DNA from: Prevotella sp.
GTDB taxonomy: Bacteria > Bacteroidota > Bacteroidia > Bacteroidales > Bacteroidaceae
DNA: 60,921 bases
Assembly (NCBI GenBank): GCA_017471245.1
Contig: JAFUVB010000109.1
Location: forward strand, 1-60,921
Direction: 5' to 3'
The notes under the pieces are model-generated. The model saw only the letters and a program-made list of their open reading frames with translations. It searched no databases and was not told the origin of the DNA. Both the position numbers and the translations under genes were made by a program. How positions within the stretch are numbered: position 1 is the first letter of the stretch; the number at the start of each line of letters is the position of its first letter. Positions 53,117 to 60,921 of the stretch are shown here, piece after piece.

Positions 53117-54427
53117 TTATTTCTTATCAGTGCTCTTCTCGTCTTGAACCAGGCGAATCTGGTCGAAGTAATAGCCCGGAGCGATGCTCAGACCCTTTGT
53201 AACAGCACCTGTAGCCACATCATAGACATAGACAGTCTCGCCCTCGTCATTGCTGACACCGAAGTAGGCTTTGTTCTCCTTGGCATTATAGACAGCACGC
53301 TGCGAGAAACTGCCGGCGCTATAAGGCAGGTCCACACCATTGTATTTAATGCGGGTAGCCGTCTTGGCATTCAAGTCAACAATGGAGTAATAGTAAGCCA
53401 CGTCCTGAATACCTGTGCCAATACTTGCATCACCTGAATAAGCCAGTGCCTTACCATTGCCGATATACAGCACAGACACGATTTTACCTAAAGCATCGGG
53501 GAAGGCATTGTAACCAGCCTCGAAGTCGTACTCGCCCTTCTTGATGCGCAGCAGTTTGCCGATGTTCTTCTTGTTGACACTGCTGAATGCAGACAGATAG
53601 AGGTTTTCCTGATCATCGAAGAACATGAAGTTCTGCATCAGTTCTCCGTAAGCAGAGCCCTGCATCTCGGAAGCCTCCTTATTGACAATCTCGCGCTCCA
53701 CAGCCATCGTCTCAGGATTGATGATAGCAATGTGGAAGAACGACTCTTTACTTGCCGTACGTCCAGAACCTTTCTTGCTGTAGTAGAAATAAAACAATTT
53801 GTTGTCGCTCTTACGATAGGTGAGCAGACCGCTGGTGGTAAATGTTTCGAAACCCTCGGCTACTGTTAGTGGCAGTGTACCCTCATTGATGATGGTCATA
53901 TCATCCGTGTTCAGTTTGGTCCATACAATCTTGTCAGCAGTACCATTAGCAGCCATGACAACCAGCGTGTTCTCATTAAGCCATGCATGGGTGTACTTAC
54001 GTGCAGCATAGGTGTTGGTGCCGAACGGACGCTCGCGGATAACGTTCAGTTCTTGCTTGTCCTTGTTCTGTTTCTGTATAATCTGTAACTTGGCGAAGCG
54101 GTCTTCGGTAGTAGGAACCTGATACATGTACTTGCCGTCATAGATACTCTCAATGGTGTAGTCAGTTATTTCAACACCCTTACCGTTGAAATCAATAGTT
54201 GTATTAGGATCTGACAGGGAGGGAACGCTCATGGTCAGGTGAGTCTCTTGCGAGGCCATACCGCCGTGCTTGCCTATAGTCACCGTCAGGTCGTAATGGT
54301 AAGTCTCCTCAGGCTGTTCCGGCTCGGCCGGATTGTCAGAATTGTCATCGTCACTTGAGCAAGATGTCATTGCAAAGGCGAACATCAGAGCCACCATTGC
54401 AGAATGGAAATAACTCAGTTTTCTCAT
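53117..54427 (-). CDS. DUF4374 domain surface lipoprotein
   Basis: A 436-residue lipoprotein; the lipobox is MTSC followed by SSDDD, a surface-export type. The DUF4374 body is beta-rich with propeller-like repeats (ENTLVVMAANGTADKIVWTK, NKLFYFYYSKKGSG, KAYFGVSNDEGETVYVYDVA). Such proteins sit beside TonB receptors for iron or corrinoid uptake. By analogy with BtuG it may cap the receptor encoded just before and bind its substrate, but the two families are not the same; this is inference. Confidence 0.85.
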   Translation of the reverse strand: MRKLSYFHSAMVALMFAFAMTSCSSDDDNSDNPAEPEQPEETYHYDLTVTIGKHGGMASQETHLTMSVPSLSDPNTTIDFNGKGVEITDYTIESIYDGKYMYQVPTTEDRFAKLQIIQKQNKDKQELNVIRERPFGTNTYAARKYTHAWLNENTLVVMAANGTADKIVWTKLNTDDMTIINEGTLPLTVAEGFETFTTSGLLTYRKSDNKLFYFYYSKKGSGRTASKESFFHIAIINPETMAVEREIVNKEASEMQGSAYGELMQNFMFFDDQENLYLSAFSSVNKKNIGKLLRIKKGEYDFEAGYNAFPDALGKIVSVLYIGNGKALAYSGDASIGTGIQDVAYYYSIVDLNAKTATRIKYNGVDLPYSAGSFSQRAVYNAKENKAYFGVSNDEGETVYVYDVATGAVTKGLSIAPGYYFDQIRLVQDEKSTDKK

Positions 54428-54453
54428 TTTAAATTGAATTATTGTTATACATA

Positions 54454-56613
54454 TTAGTTAAATAAAACTCTAAATTTGAGGAACAGGGAGCGTCCCGGCT
54501 TTTGCAGTTTGTAATTGTCGTAAACGGTCTGATCCAGGATGTCCTGACAATTCAGCGACACGCCATAGCGGTTGTTGTGCCATGTGTATGTGGCATAGGC
54601 TCCTATCAGGTTCTTTTCAGGAATCCGTGCCTTGGTTTCTGGCAGTCCGTAGGCCTCCCAAGAGAGATAGAACCAGTGAACCCACTGATAGTCCATGCCC
54701 AAAGTGAGTTTGTCGGTCTTCGTCAACAAGTCGTGGAAAGAATAGCGTGCTTCTGCCGATGCAAAGAGCCATGGGCGGTTGGGTACGTGGTTCTTGTAGG
54801 TCACCGACGGTTTGCCGTCATCCTTGTATCGATTGTTGTCACGGGCATCTTGCCAACTCATGTTTGCCACCACCTGCAGTCGCTTGTCCCAGTCGTAGCG
54901 CAGTTCACCCTCCAAGCCTTTGATGCTCACGGCGGGTTCGTTGACATACTGCAGATAGCCCTCGTCGTCGGATATTTGCGGCTGGATGTAATTGTCTACA
55001 AAGCGCATGAACCCGTTCACCTCATAGTACAAGCTGTGCAGACCTTTCTGGAACGTGCCGAAAAGACCGAGGTTTATGTTGTTGCTCTCTTCCGGCTTCA
55101 GTGCTGTATTGGCATAGATGGTGGTTCCGTTGCCCAGCAGCTCGCGTGCGAGCGGCAGGCGTACACTGTGCTCATAGCTCGCCTTCACTGCTAACGAAGG
55201 ATTGATTTCAAATCGTGAACCTACACCTCCCCCGATGCTGTTCTGTGTATTCGACCCTGCCATGTTTTGTGACCCTGTAATGAAATACAGGTCGGTCTGC
55301 TTTATCTTCAGCTGGTTTATATAGTCTTTCAGGAAGAAGGTGTTATACATGTGTCCTTTTAGCAGCGACTGGTTATATGCCAATCCGATGATATGCTTTG
55401 CAAAAATGTCGTTGGCTGCTTCAAAGGTTTCATCCACTTCGTCCCAACGGTTGTTCTCCGTGCGGTTCAGTGCGTAACTGAGGTTGAGCAGATGCTGATC
55501 TGTGAATCTATAGTTCAGGTCTGAGTTAAACACGGTGAGCGGACGCTTTACGTGCCGTTGCGAGAAGGCTCTTCCGTTGATTTCGTTGCGCGCACTCCTG
55601 ATCCACTCTCCGTTCCAGTCGTATTTGCGGTGGGCAGTGTCAGTTACAATAGAGTGATCCCATGTGTGAGACAGTGAGAAATTGGCACTTAATTTCTTTA
55701 TCAGGAAATCGTTTTTCTTGTATCTCGCCCCGATGCTCCAAGCTTGGTTCTGGCGTTCTGCCATGCCGATGACGTGGTTCTGAACCTGATTCGTCTGGAG
55801 TTCTTTGTTCACCTTGTTATACGATAAGGTAATAAAGCAGTCATCGGTCCACCATTTATCGCTGAAACCTACTTCCAATTGTCCTAACAGTGAGAAGTAT
55901 CCATCGTGAAAGCGTCGGCGCTTGTTGGGAAGATAGCGGCCGGCATTCTCGTCCCACACCTCCACGTCTTTCATCATGTAGTCGTTCTTGGAATAGTTGA
56001 TGCCAAAAGTAGGTCGGATGGTGAGTCCGTTTTTCAGGATATACTGACTGTTGATGTCAGCTTTGTGAGTATGGAATGAGCCGATTCCGTATGATGCATC
56101 TAAATAGTTGCTCTTCTTGCGGTTGGTGACAATGTTGACGGCACCACCCAATGCATCACTGCTCAGCCATGTTGGCACCACACCCTTGTAGATTTCGATG
56201 TGGTCAATCAGGTTGACGGGCAGGTTGGCGAGTGTCACGCCAGATCCTTTGGTATCGAGAGGCAGCCCGTCGAGGAAGTAGCGCACGGCATTGCCCGACA
56301 TTCCGTTGATGCTCAAGTCAAAGTCGGATCCAACGCCACCTTCTTCCCTTACTTTCACACCTGCAGTGCGGTCGATGATGCTGTTCAGGTTTGACAGGGC
56401 GTTCACCATTGATTTCACGTCGATGGCATTCACGGTGTAGGCACCTTCGCGCAGTTGCTGTGTTTTGCTCTTGCCCACCACAACCACGTTGTCGAGCATC
56501 ACAGAGTCTTTCATCTGGCTCCGCGACTTCCTATTCTGCTGAGCATCAACAGGCATACTGCTCAGTAGCATCACGATAGTCCATGCAACGGCAATGGAAA
56601 AGTATTTTCTCAT
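54454..56613 (-). CDS. TonB-dependent receptor of the CobN operon
   Basis: A 719-residue outer-membrane receptor. The signal peptide ends PVDAQQ. TonB box region: MLDNVVVVGKSKTQQL; plug: VRYFLDGLPLDTKGSG, VEIYKGVVPTWLSSDALGGA-like segment and VNIVTNRKK; barrel ending in FRVLFN. No CarboxypepD domain, so it is of the metal-chelate type, not SusC. The cobalamin riboswitch upstream (56846-56687) argues that the substrate is a corrinoid or a related tetrapyrrole or cobalt compound. I chose the ATG at 56613 (MRKYFSIAV); 56646 adds a leader without function. Confidence 0.9.
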   Translation of the reverse strand: MRKYFSIAVAWTIVMLLSSMPVDAQQNRKSRSQMKDSVMLDNVVVVGKSKTQQLREGAYTVNAIDVKSMVNALSNLNSIIDRTAGVKVREEGGVGSDFDLSINGMSGNAVRYFLDGLPLDTKGSGVTLANLPVNLIDHIEIYKGVVPTWLSSDALGGAVNIVTNRKKSNYLDASYGIGSFHTHKADINSQYILKNGLTIRPTFGINYSKNDYMMKDVEVWDENAGRYLPNKRRRFHDGYFSLLGQLEVGFSDKWWTDDCFITLSYNKVNKELQTNQVQNHVIGMAERQNQAWSIGARYKKNDFLIKKLSANFSLSHTWDHSIVTDTAHRKYDWNGEWIRSARNEINGRAFSQRHVKRPLTVFNSDLNYRFTDQHLLNLSYALNRTENNRWDEVDETFEAANDIFAKHIIGLAYNQSLLKGHMYNTFFLKDYINQLKIKQTDLYFITGSQNMAGSNTQNSIGGGVGSRFEINPSLAVKASYEHSVRLPLARELLGNGTTIYANTALKPEESNNINLGLFGTFQKGLHSLYYEVNGFMRFVDNYIQPQISDDEGYLQYVNEPAVSIKGLEGELRYDWDKRLQVVANMSWQDARDNNRYKDDGKPSVTYKNHVPNRPWLFASAEARYSFHDLLTKTDKLTLGMDYQWVHWFYLSWEAYGLPETKARIPEKNLIGAYATYTWHNNRYGVSLNCQDILDQTVYDNYKLQKPGRSLFLKFRVLFN

Positions 56614-56686
56614 AAAAACGGTTTGTTGTTCATCCCTCAGCGGCATCTTGTTCCCGAAACGCCAACGTTGGTAATAGCATGAATAT

Positions 56687-56846
56687 GGCAGGTTTCCTGG
56701 CTCTCTCCGAAAAGTCTGCCTTCCCGATAGCTCAGTGGCATTTGCTTTTTTTCTGACTTTTCATAATGGAGATTACAGTAGCGGGTACTGCTCAGGTCTT
56801 TCACCTGATTCCCTTTTATGTCATGGCGGAACGCCACGGCATCACC
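56687..56846 (-). promoter_or_regulatory. Cobalamin riboswitch
   Basis: Minus-strand aptamer with the B12-box elements in order: GGTGATGCCG, GGGAATCAGGTGAAAGACC, ACCCGCTACTGTAATCTCC, GCCACTGAGCTATCGGGAAG and GAGCCAGGAAACCTGCC. It precedes the TonB receptor by 74 nt. The 3' leader holds TTTCGGGAACAAGATGCCGC, also found (one base different) after the second riboswitch, probably part of the loop that pairs with the aptamer to block translation. Confidence 0.95.
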
Positions 56847-56856
56847 AATTCGGCTG

Positions 56857-56864
56857 CAAAATTA
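56857..56864 (-). promoter_or_regulatory. Promoter -7 element of the receptor-cobN operon
   Basis: TAATTTTG on the minus strand just before the riboswitch, with ATTG 19 nt upstream as a weak -33. Confidence 0.55.
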
Positions 56865-56960
56865 CACATATTTTCGCAAACGGCAATCGTTTTCTGGGAT
56901 TTTATTTCTTGCAGCAAGCCTTTTTCATCCTCTTTAACCAAGTGAGAGGATGAATCAGGG

Positions 56961-57005
56961 ACAAAAAGAGAGGGGAACGAGCGAAATCACTTCGCCACAT
57001 TCCCC
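56961..57005 (-). terminator. Intrinsic terminator of the btuB-cbiK operon
   Basis: On the minus strand: GGGGAATGTGGCGAAG paired with TTTCGCTCGTTCCCC, followed by TCTCTTTTTG. A second hairpin, TCATCCTCT/AGAGGATGA at 56925-56953, lies downstream without a T-tract. Confidence 0.75.
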
Positions 57006-57034
57006 GTTGATTAGTTATGATAAAGAGAGAGAGT

Positions 57035-58132
57035 TTACTCTTCCGGATACTTTGAGTGATAGTAGTCGAGAGGCTCGCCGTTGATGGCGTCGCGGGTGTG
57101 GTCCATCCATACCTGGCGGATGGTGGGCAGTTCGAGCAGACCTTTCTCGATCATTGTTGAGTTGTCGCAGGTGTAGCCCATGTGCTGGAAATACATCTTC
57201 CATGATGTGTCTTCCACTTCGCCCTCTTCGTTCTCCTCAAAACCGTTGTTCCAGGCATCGTCGTCGCCAGCCATGTCGTTGTGACCATGGTCGCCGTCGA
57301 TAGACATCAGCGGGTGGCAGAACACCTTGCCCGATGTGATGCCGTTGGCGCGCATACGAGCAAGCACATGTGTCTTGAAGTTGTCCATCATGTCGACCGT
57401 TCCCACGTAGTAGTTCTTGCTGATCTTCTGCAAAGCTTCTTCCAGCTGAGTATAGCGCACGTTGGCTTTGTAGGTGTCGTAAGAGTCGGGATTACCGTGT
57501 CCCATGAAGGCAACCACGCCCTGTGCGGCATTTGAGGCATAGAGCTTGTTGAGTTCGGTTGCCACCTTGTTCACGTCTTTCTCTGCATCCTGCAGCAGGG
57601 GAACGCCCAGTTTCAGCGTTACGTTGGCAAGATACTGGTCGTCGATGTCGCCGTTGCTGTTGTTGGCAAAGTCCTTGATGTAGTTGATCACGCGGGTATA
57701 CTCCTCACCGGGAATTACCTGGAGCGACTGAACCACGATCTCGCTGTATTTCACACCGTCCTGAGCAAAGGCTGTGAGCCAGAAAGGAGGAGCGTAGAAG
57801 TTGCGTGATGCCACGTTCTCACCCTCGGCGGCGCGGTTGATACAGATGGCAGAAGAGAACGACAGGAACACATCGTAGCCCGGGAAGGCGCTCTTGTAGG
57901 CAGCCACTGTTGCGTCGAAGGCGTCGTATGCCTGCTGCCAGGTTGAACCGAATGCCACCAACAGAATGGCCTTGTTGTTCTTTTTCTGTGATTTCACCGT
58001 CTCGTTCACGGCTTTCTGATAGACCGTGTAGTTGTTAGCGGTGTTGTCATCATCGTCGTCACCACAAGCCGTGAGGCTCATGCTACCGATAATTGCCATC
58101 ATGGCAATCATCAAAACATTAATTTTCTTCAT
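57035..58132 (-). CDS. cbiK: CbiK-type cobaltochelatase lipoprotein
   Basis: A 365-residue lipoprotein (signal ending LTAC then GDDDDD). The CbiK fold is seen in ILLVAFGSTWQQAYDAFDAT, IVVQSLQVIPGEEYTRV, VAFMGHGNPDSYDTYKANVR (catalytic His) and CHPLMSIDGDHGHNDMAGDD. The latter carries more His and Asp than the paralogue at 52175, which could widen metal binding. Start overlaps the btuB stop by 14 bp. The lipid anchor and Asp-rich start predict the outer membrane, possibly the cell surface. A cobaltochelatase beside a corrinoid receptor suggests cobalt or tetrapyrrole capture. Confidence 0.9.
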   Translation of the reverse strand: MKKINVLMIAMMAIIGSMSLTACGDDDDDNTANNYTVYQKAVNETVKSQKKNNKAILLVAFGSTWQQAYDAFDATVAAYKSAFPGYDVFLSFSSAICINRAAEGENVASRNFYAPPFWLTAFAQDGVKYSEIVVQSLQVIPGEEYTRVINYIKDFANNSNGDIDDQYLANVTLKLGVPLLQDAEKDVNKVATELNKLYASNAAQGVVAFMGHGNPDSYDTYKANVRYTQLEEALQKISKNYYVGTVDMMDNFKTHVLARMRANGITSGKVFCHPLMSIDGDHGHNDMAGDDDAWNNGFEENEEGEVEDTSWKMYFQHMGYTCDNSTMIEKGLLELPTIRQVWMDHTRDAINGEPLDYYHSKYPEE

Positions 58133-60284
58133 AATTACTTTGGTTTAAATTGGTATTGAATTTGTTACTGGTTTTCTTTCCTTTGGCAAAGCGGATGGAG
58201 AACGAGGCATAGAGCGTCGTTCCGGGCGTGGTGGTGCCTAAGTGCAGGCCGTGGGGCGTGCGGTCGCAGTAGTTGAATATGTTGTCGATGCCTGCCTCCA
58301 CGCGATAGGTCATTCCTGCCTTGCTGCTCTTTTTGGGAGCGAAATCGTGCGTCGTGGCAAGTCGCCATATCTGGTAGCCCTTGCCGTTGCCGTTGATCTG
58401 GTAGTAGCGCTTGGTCGACATCTTGCCGTAAACACCCACGCCCATGCGGTAGCCGCTCAGGAATGAATGGTTCCAAGTGGCGAAAACATTCCCTTTGTGG
58501 TGCGCCATGCCGTCGATGATCACCTGATGCATGCGGTCGTGGTTGGTGTCGTAGGTATTGGCTTCGGTGTCTAAATAGCTGTATCCCAATCCCATCGCCC
58601 ATTCTTTCCATGCATATCTCACGTTCACGTCGGCTCCGTAGGTCTTTGCATCTTCGATATTCTGATACTGGCGCGTTTTCACCGGGTCGTATTGCACGAT
58701 GTATTCCGCCGGTGCATCATAGTTGGGTATGGTTACTAAGGCAATCATGTCGTTCACCTTATTATAATATCCTGTTACCGTCACCGACAGGCCGTTCCAT
58801 GTATATTCGCCGCCGATGGAATAATAGTTGCTCTTTTGAGGTGTGAGGTCAAGGTTTCCTAAATAGAGGTAGGTGCCGCTCATCTGGCGCACATAGCGGT
58901 AATAGAGTTCCTTGGTGGTGGGAGTCTTGAATCCTTGGCTCCATGTGGCGCGCAGTCGCAATGGATTGCCGATGCGATACATGACAGACACTTTCGGCGT
59001 GAGTCGGAATCCGAACTCGTCGTTGTGGTTCAGTCGCAGTCCGGCAGTGATGTTCGTGTTGGGTATCAGGTTGAACTCATCCTGCACGTAGGCAGCTTCG
59101 TTGTTGTCGTGAACGGTTCCGCCCACCACGCGCGTTGGTGATTCGAGCCAGTCGTAGCGGTATTCCAGTCCTGCACTCAGCTGGTTTTCGTATGGCAGTG
59201 TGAACACTCCTTTCAGGTTCACCATCGTGCGCTGCTGGTCGCTCTGCAGTTCTGTCTGGTCGGGCAGGTAGGGGAAGTAGGGGTAGTAGATGGTTCCCTT
59301 GCTCTTTTCATAGTCTTCCACCAGCGTGTTTGCAGTGAAATAGTAGTAGTAGGCGTGGCGGTTCCAGTCCACATCCAGTGTTATCACGTCTGTCTTGTTG
59401 AGCTTCCACTTGCCGCCCACGGCAGCCGATGCGTTTCGGTATTGCAGGTCGTAGGTGTATACGTCATAGTGGGGATACTTGCCGCTCACTCTGTAGATGC
59501 GCTTCCAGTAGGTGCTTCCCTCGGCATACAGCTCAATGTCTTTCGCGGGAGTGTAGGTGATGCGCTCTGCCACCTGCCAGTTGGTGTGGCGGTTGGTGGT
59601 TTTGTTGCGCGAGTCGTTGATGGGAGTCTCCGATCCCTGCGTATATTCCGTGGCGGTGTTCTGCCATCCGTCGGAATGCTGCAGCTGGAAATTGGTGTAG
59701 CTGCTCCATCTGCCTATGCTCAGTCCGAAGCCGTTGTGCTGCCTGATATCGCCGAAACTGCCAATGCGCGAGGTGTTCTCCACGAGGATACCTTCCTGCT
59801 GGTGCTTCTTCGTGATGATGTTCACCACGCCCGCAATGGCATCGCTGCCGTAGAGTGCGCTCGAAGCGCCCTTCACTATCTCTATCTTCTCGATGTTCTG
59901 AGGGTCGATCAGTCCCAGGTCGTTCTGCCCGCCCACGTCGCCGTGGATGCGCTTGCCGTCAATCAGAACCAGGATATAGTCATTGCCAAGGCCGTTCATC
60001 TGCATCTGGCTTCCCATGTCGTCCTCATTGAAGTCGAACGACGAGGTGAGCATGCCCAGCAGTTCCTGAATGTTCTTGCCGGCGTAGTTCTTCAGCATCT
60101 TACCGCTGATCACCTCCGTCTGCACAGGTGCGTTCTTCAGAAGGTGCTCCGTGCCGGTGCCGGTAACCACCACTTCCTCAAGCTGAACGTTCTTGTTGAC
60201 GACCGACTGTGACAGAGCTGGCTGCCATCCCATCACGGACAGCAGTACAGCTATAACATAACATTTATTAAAAGAGATTTTCAT
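58119..60284 (-). CDS. btuB: BtuB-like TonB-dependent receptor
   Basis: A 721-residue outer-membrane receptor. The signal peptide ends PALSQS; TonB-box region VQLEEVVVTGTGTEHLL; plug with VLIDGKRIHGDVGGQNDLGL and IVKGASSALYGSDAIAGVVN; barrel ending in YASFSIRFAKG with a tail. The BtuB assignment rests on the cobalamin riboswitch directly upstream and on its neighbour, a CbiK-type protein; FecA-like siderophore receptors look similar in sequence. It is the first gene of its operon. Confidence 0.88.
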   Translation of the reverse strand: MKISFNKCYVIAVLLSVMGWQPALSQSVVNKNVQLEEVVVTGTGTEHLLKNAPVQTEVISGKMLKNYAGKNIQELLGMLTSSFDFNEDDMGSQMQMNGLGNDYILVLIDGKRIHGDVGGQNDLGLIDPQNIEKIEIVKGASSALYGSDAIAGVVNIITKKHQQEGILVENTSRIGSFGDIRQHNGFGLSIGRWSSYTNFQLQHSDGWQNTATEYTQGSETPINDSRNKTTNRHTNWQVAERITYTPAKDIELYAEGSTYWKRIYRVSGKYPHYDVYTYDLQYRNASAAVGGKWKLNKTDVITLDVDWNRHAYYYYFTANTLVEDYEKSKGTIYYPYFPYLPDQTELQSDQQRTMVNLKGVFTLPYENQLSAGLEYRYDWLESPTRVVGGTVHDNNEAAYVQDEFNLIPNTNITAGLRLNHNDEFGFRLTPKVSVMYRIGNPLRLRATWSQGFKTPTTKELYYRYVRQMSGTYLYLGNLDLTPQKSNYYSIGGEYTWNGLSVTVTGYYNKVNDMIALVTIPNYDAPAEYIVQYDPVKTRQYQNIEDAKTYGADVNVRYAWKEWAMGLGYSYLDTEANTYDTNHDRMHQVIIDGMAHHKGNVFATWNHSFLSGYRMGVGVYGKMSTKRYYQINGNGKGYQIWRLATTHDFAPKKSSKAGMTYRVEAGIDNIFNYCDRTPHGLHLGTTTPGTTLYASFSIRFAKGKKTSNKFNTNLNQSNYEEN

Positions 60285-60448
60285 TTCCTCGATTTAATAA
60301 TAATGCACATTGTGAAAATGCGTGGCATGATGCATGCCAGAGCATTCTATTCTGTTCACCAAGTCACCTTTTGATGACCCTTATATTCCGTAAGGCTTGT
60401 TGTCGCCGCGGCATCTTGATCCCGAAATATCCGCTTTGATGCATGAAA

Positions 60449-60602
60449 TGGCAGGTTTCCTGGCTCTCTCCGAAAAGTCTGCCTTCCCGATTGCTCAGTG
60501 GCTTCGCCGTAGACTTTTCATAATGGAGATTACAGTAGCGGGCACTGCTCAGGTCTTTCACCTGATTCCCTTTCTGCTCCGGCGGATCGCCGGTGCATCA
60601 CC
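60449..60602 (-). promoter_or_regulatory. Cobalamin riboswitch
   Basis: Minus-strand aptamer with the same ordered boxes: GGTGATGCACCGGCGATCC, GGGAATCAGGTGAAAGACC, GCCCGCTACTGTAATCTCC, GCCACTGAGCAATCGGGAAG and GAGCCAGGAAACCTGCC. The leader to the btuB ATG is about 165 nt, longer than that of the other copy. The block TTTCGGGATCAAGATGCCGC follows it. Confidence 0.95.
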
Positions 60603-60612
60603 AAATTCGGCG

Positions 60613-60620
60613 CAAAGGTA
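60613..60620 (-). promoter_or_regulatory. Promoter -7 element of btuB
   Basis: TACCTTTG on the minus strand, about 10 nt before the aptamer; TTGG stands 18 nt upstream as a weak -33. From 60621 to 60835 I see no gene. Confidence 0.55.
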
Positions 60621-60835
60621 CAATAATTTTCTGAATCGCCAACACGATTGCAGTTTTTTTTCATCTAACCGGCTAAACATTGCAGTTTTTTAGGCGAATA
60701 AAGCGCAAAAGCGCAGGTTTCACCATCAAGACATACCCTTTCATTCATCAAAAGATAAGCTTTCGCACTGCAAACAATATTTCAAGTTCCGCAAGTTCAA
60801 AATAAGGTGATATGATGGTGTAAAAAAGAGCACAG

Positions 60836-60870
60836 GGATTTCCGTATGTCACGGAAATTTAGTAACTTTG
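60836..60870 (+). promoter_or_regulatory. Palindrome and promoter at the right edge
   Basis: ATTTCCGT-ATGTC-ACGGAAAT is a perfect 8-bp inverted repeat at about 60838-60858, followed by a -7 box TAACTTTG (60863-60870). An ATG at 60901 opens a frame reading MPSHKGT to the edge. The combination could be the left end of an insertion sequence with its transposase start, or an operator before an ordinary gene; too little is visible to decide. Confidence 0.4.
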
Positions 60871-60921
60871 AGGTGTCAAACAAAAAGATACTAAGCCCTA
60901 TGCCCAGCCACAAAGGTACAA

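Noticed and set aside
56925-56953. Hairpin TCATCCTCT/AGAGGATGA as a terminator
   Set aside because: Perfect stem but no T-tract on either strand; the terminator at 56961-57005 fits better.
59355-60212. Plus-strand open frame of 285 codons
   Set aside because: Complement of the btuB coding strand; no family features and no promoter.

Overview
The window looks like a stretch, probably a whole contig, of a Prevotella-type Bacteroidales genome (Prevotella sensu lato). The support is direct: an ECF sigma/FecR/SusC/SusD locus, lipoprotein signals ending in a cysteine followed by Ser/Asp/Glu, many promoters of the Bacteroidetes form TTTG-N19/20-TAnnTTTG, almost no strong Shine-Dalgarno sites, SecD-SecF fused in one chain, and a GH115 alpha-glucuronidase, which suggests a plant-fibre niche (gut or rumen). 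I see no tRNA, rRNA, CRISPR array or complete insertion sequence. Both ends fall in repeat-like sequence: a 7-bp tandem repeat at the left, and a palindrome plus promoter at the right.

Layout. 1-2205 (minus): anaerobic cobalamin ring genes (cbiE partial; CobJ/CbiH-CbiC fusion), both interrupted by the same 7-bp repeat. 2343-2641: a 299-bp four-palindrome repeat. 2640-10080: an AraC regulator and a defence-type island (McrB, McrC, an unknown small protein, RhuM) flanked by two decayed DUF1016 genes. 10269-14809: a redox/metal cluster (ferritin-like, small winged helix, PNPOx-like, MBL-rubredoxin fusion, ZIP transporter, radical SAM, flavodoxin). 15043-16797: an exported protein of unknown role and a toxin-antitoxin scar. 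16962-19793: GH115. 20025-31393: ECF sigma, FecR, STN-SusC, SusD, DUF4843, PKD-like lipoprotein and two thioredoxin-fold proteins. 31738-38023: a divergent AraC regulator and an asparagine/aspartate-to-fumarate operon (Dcu transporter, asparaginase, porin, aspartase). 38111-45828: housekeeping and envelope genes (HU, rhomboid, EEP hydrolase, SecDF, a membrane-tethered regulator, TonB). 46207-46504: the second copy of the four-palindrome repeat, in opposite orientation. 46765-60602 (minus): two cobalamin-riboswitch operons.

How genes work together. The most coherent system is at the right. One riboswitch precedes a BtuB-like receptor and a lipoprotein CbiK-type chelatase. The other precedes a second TonB receptor, a DUF4374 surface lipoprotein, a secreted CbiK, a CobN-like chelatase anchored in the membrane at both ends, and three small membrane proteins including an ExbB/MotA-type channel and DUF2149. 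The gene content resembles the Hmu (HmuYRSTUV-like) tetrapyrrole systems, but control is by cobalamin. I infer capture of corrinoids or tetrapyrroles with metal exchange outside the cytoplasm, feeding the same cofactor economy as the cbi genes at the left end.
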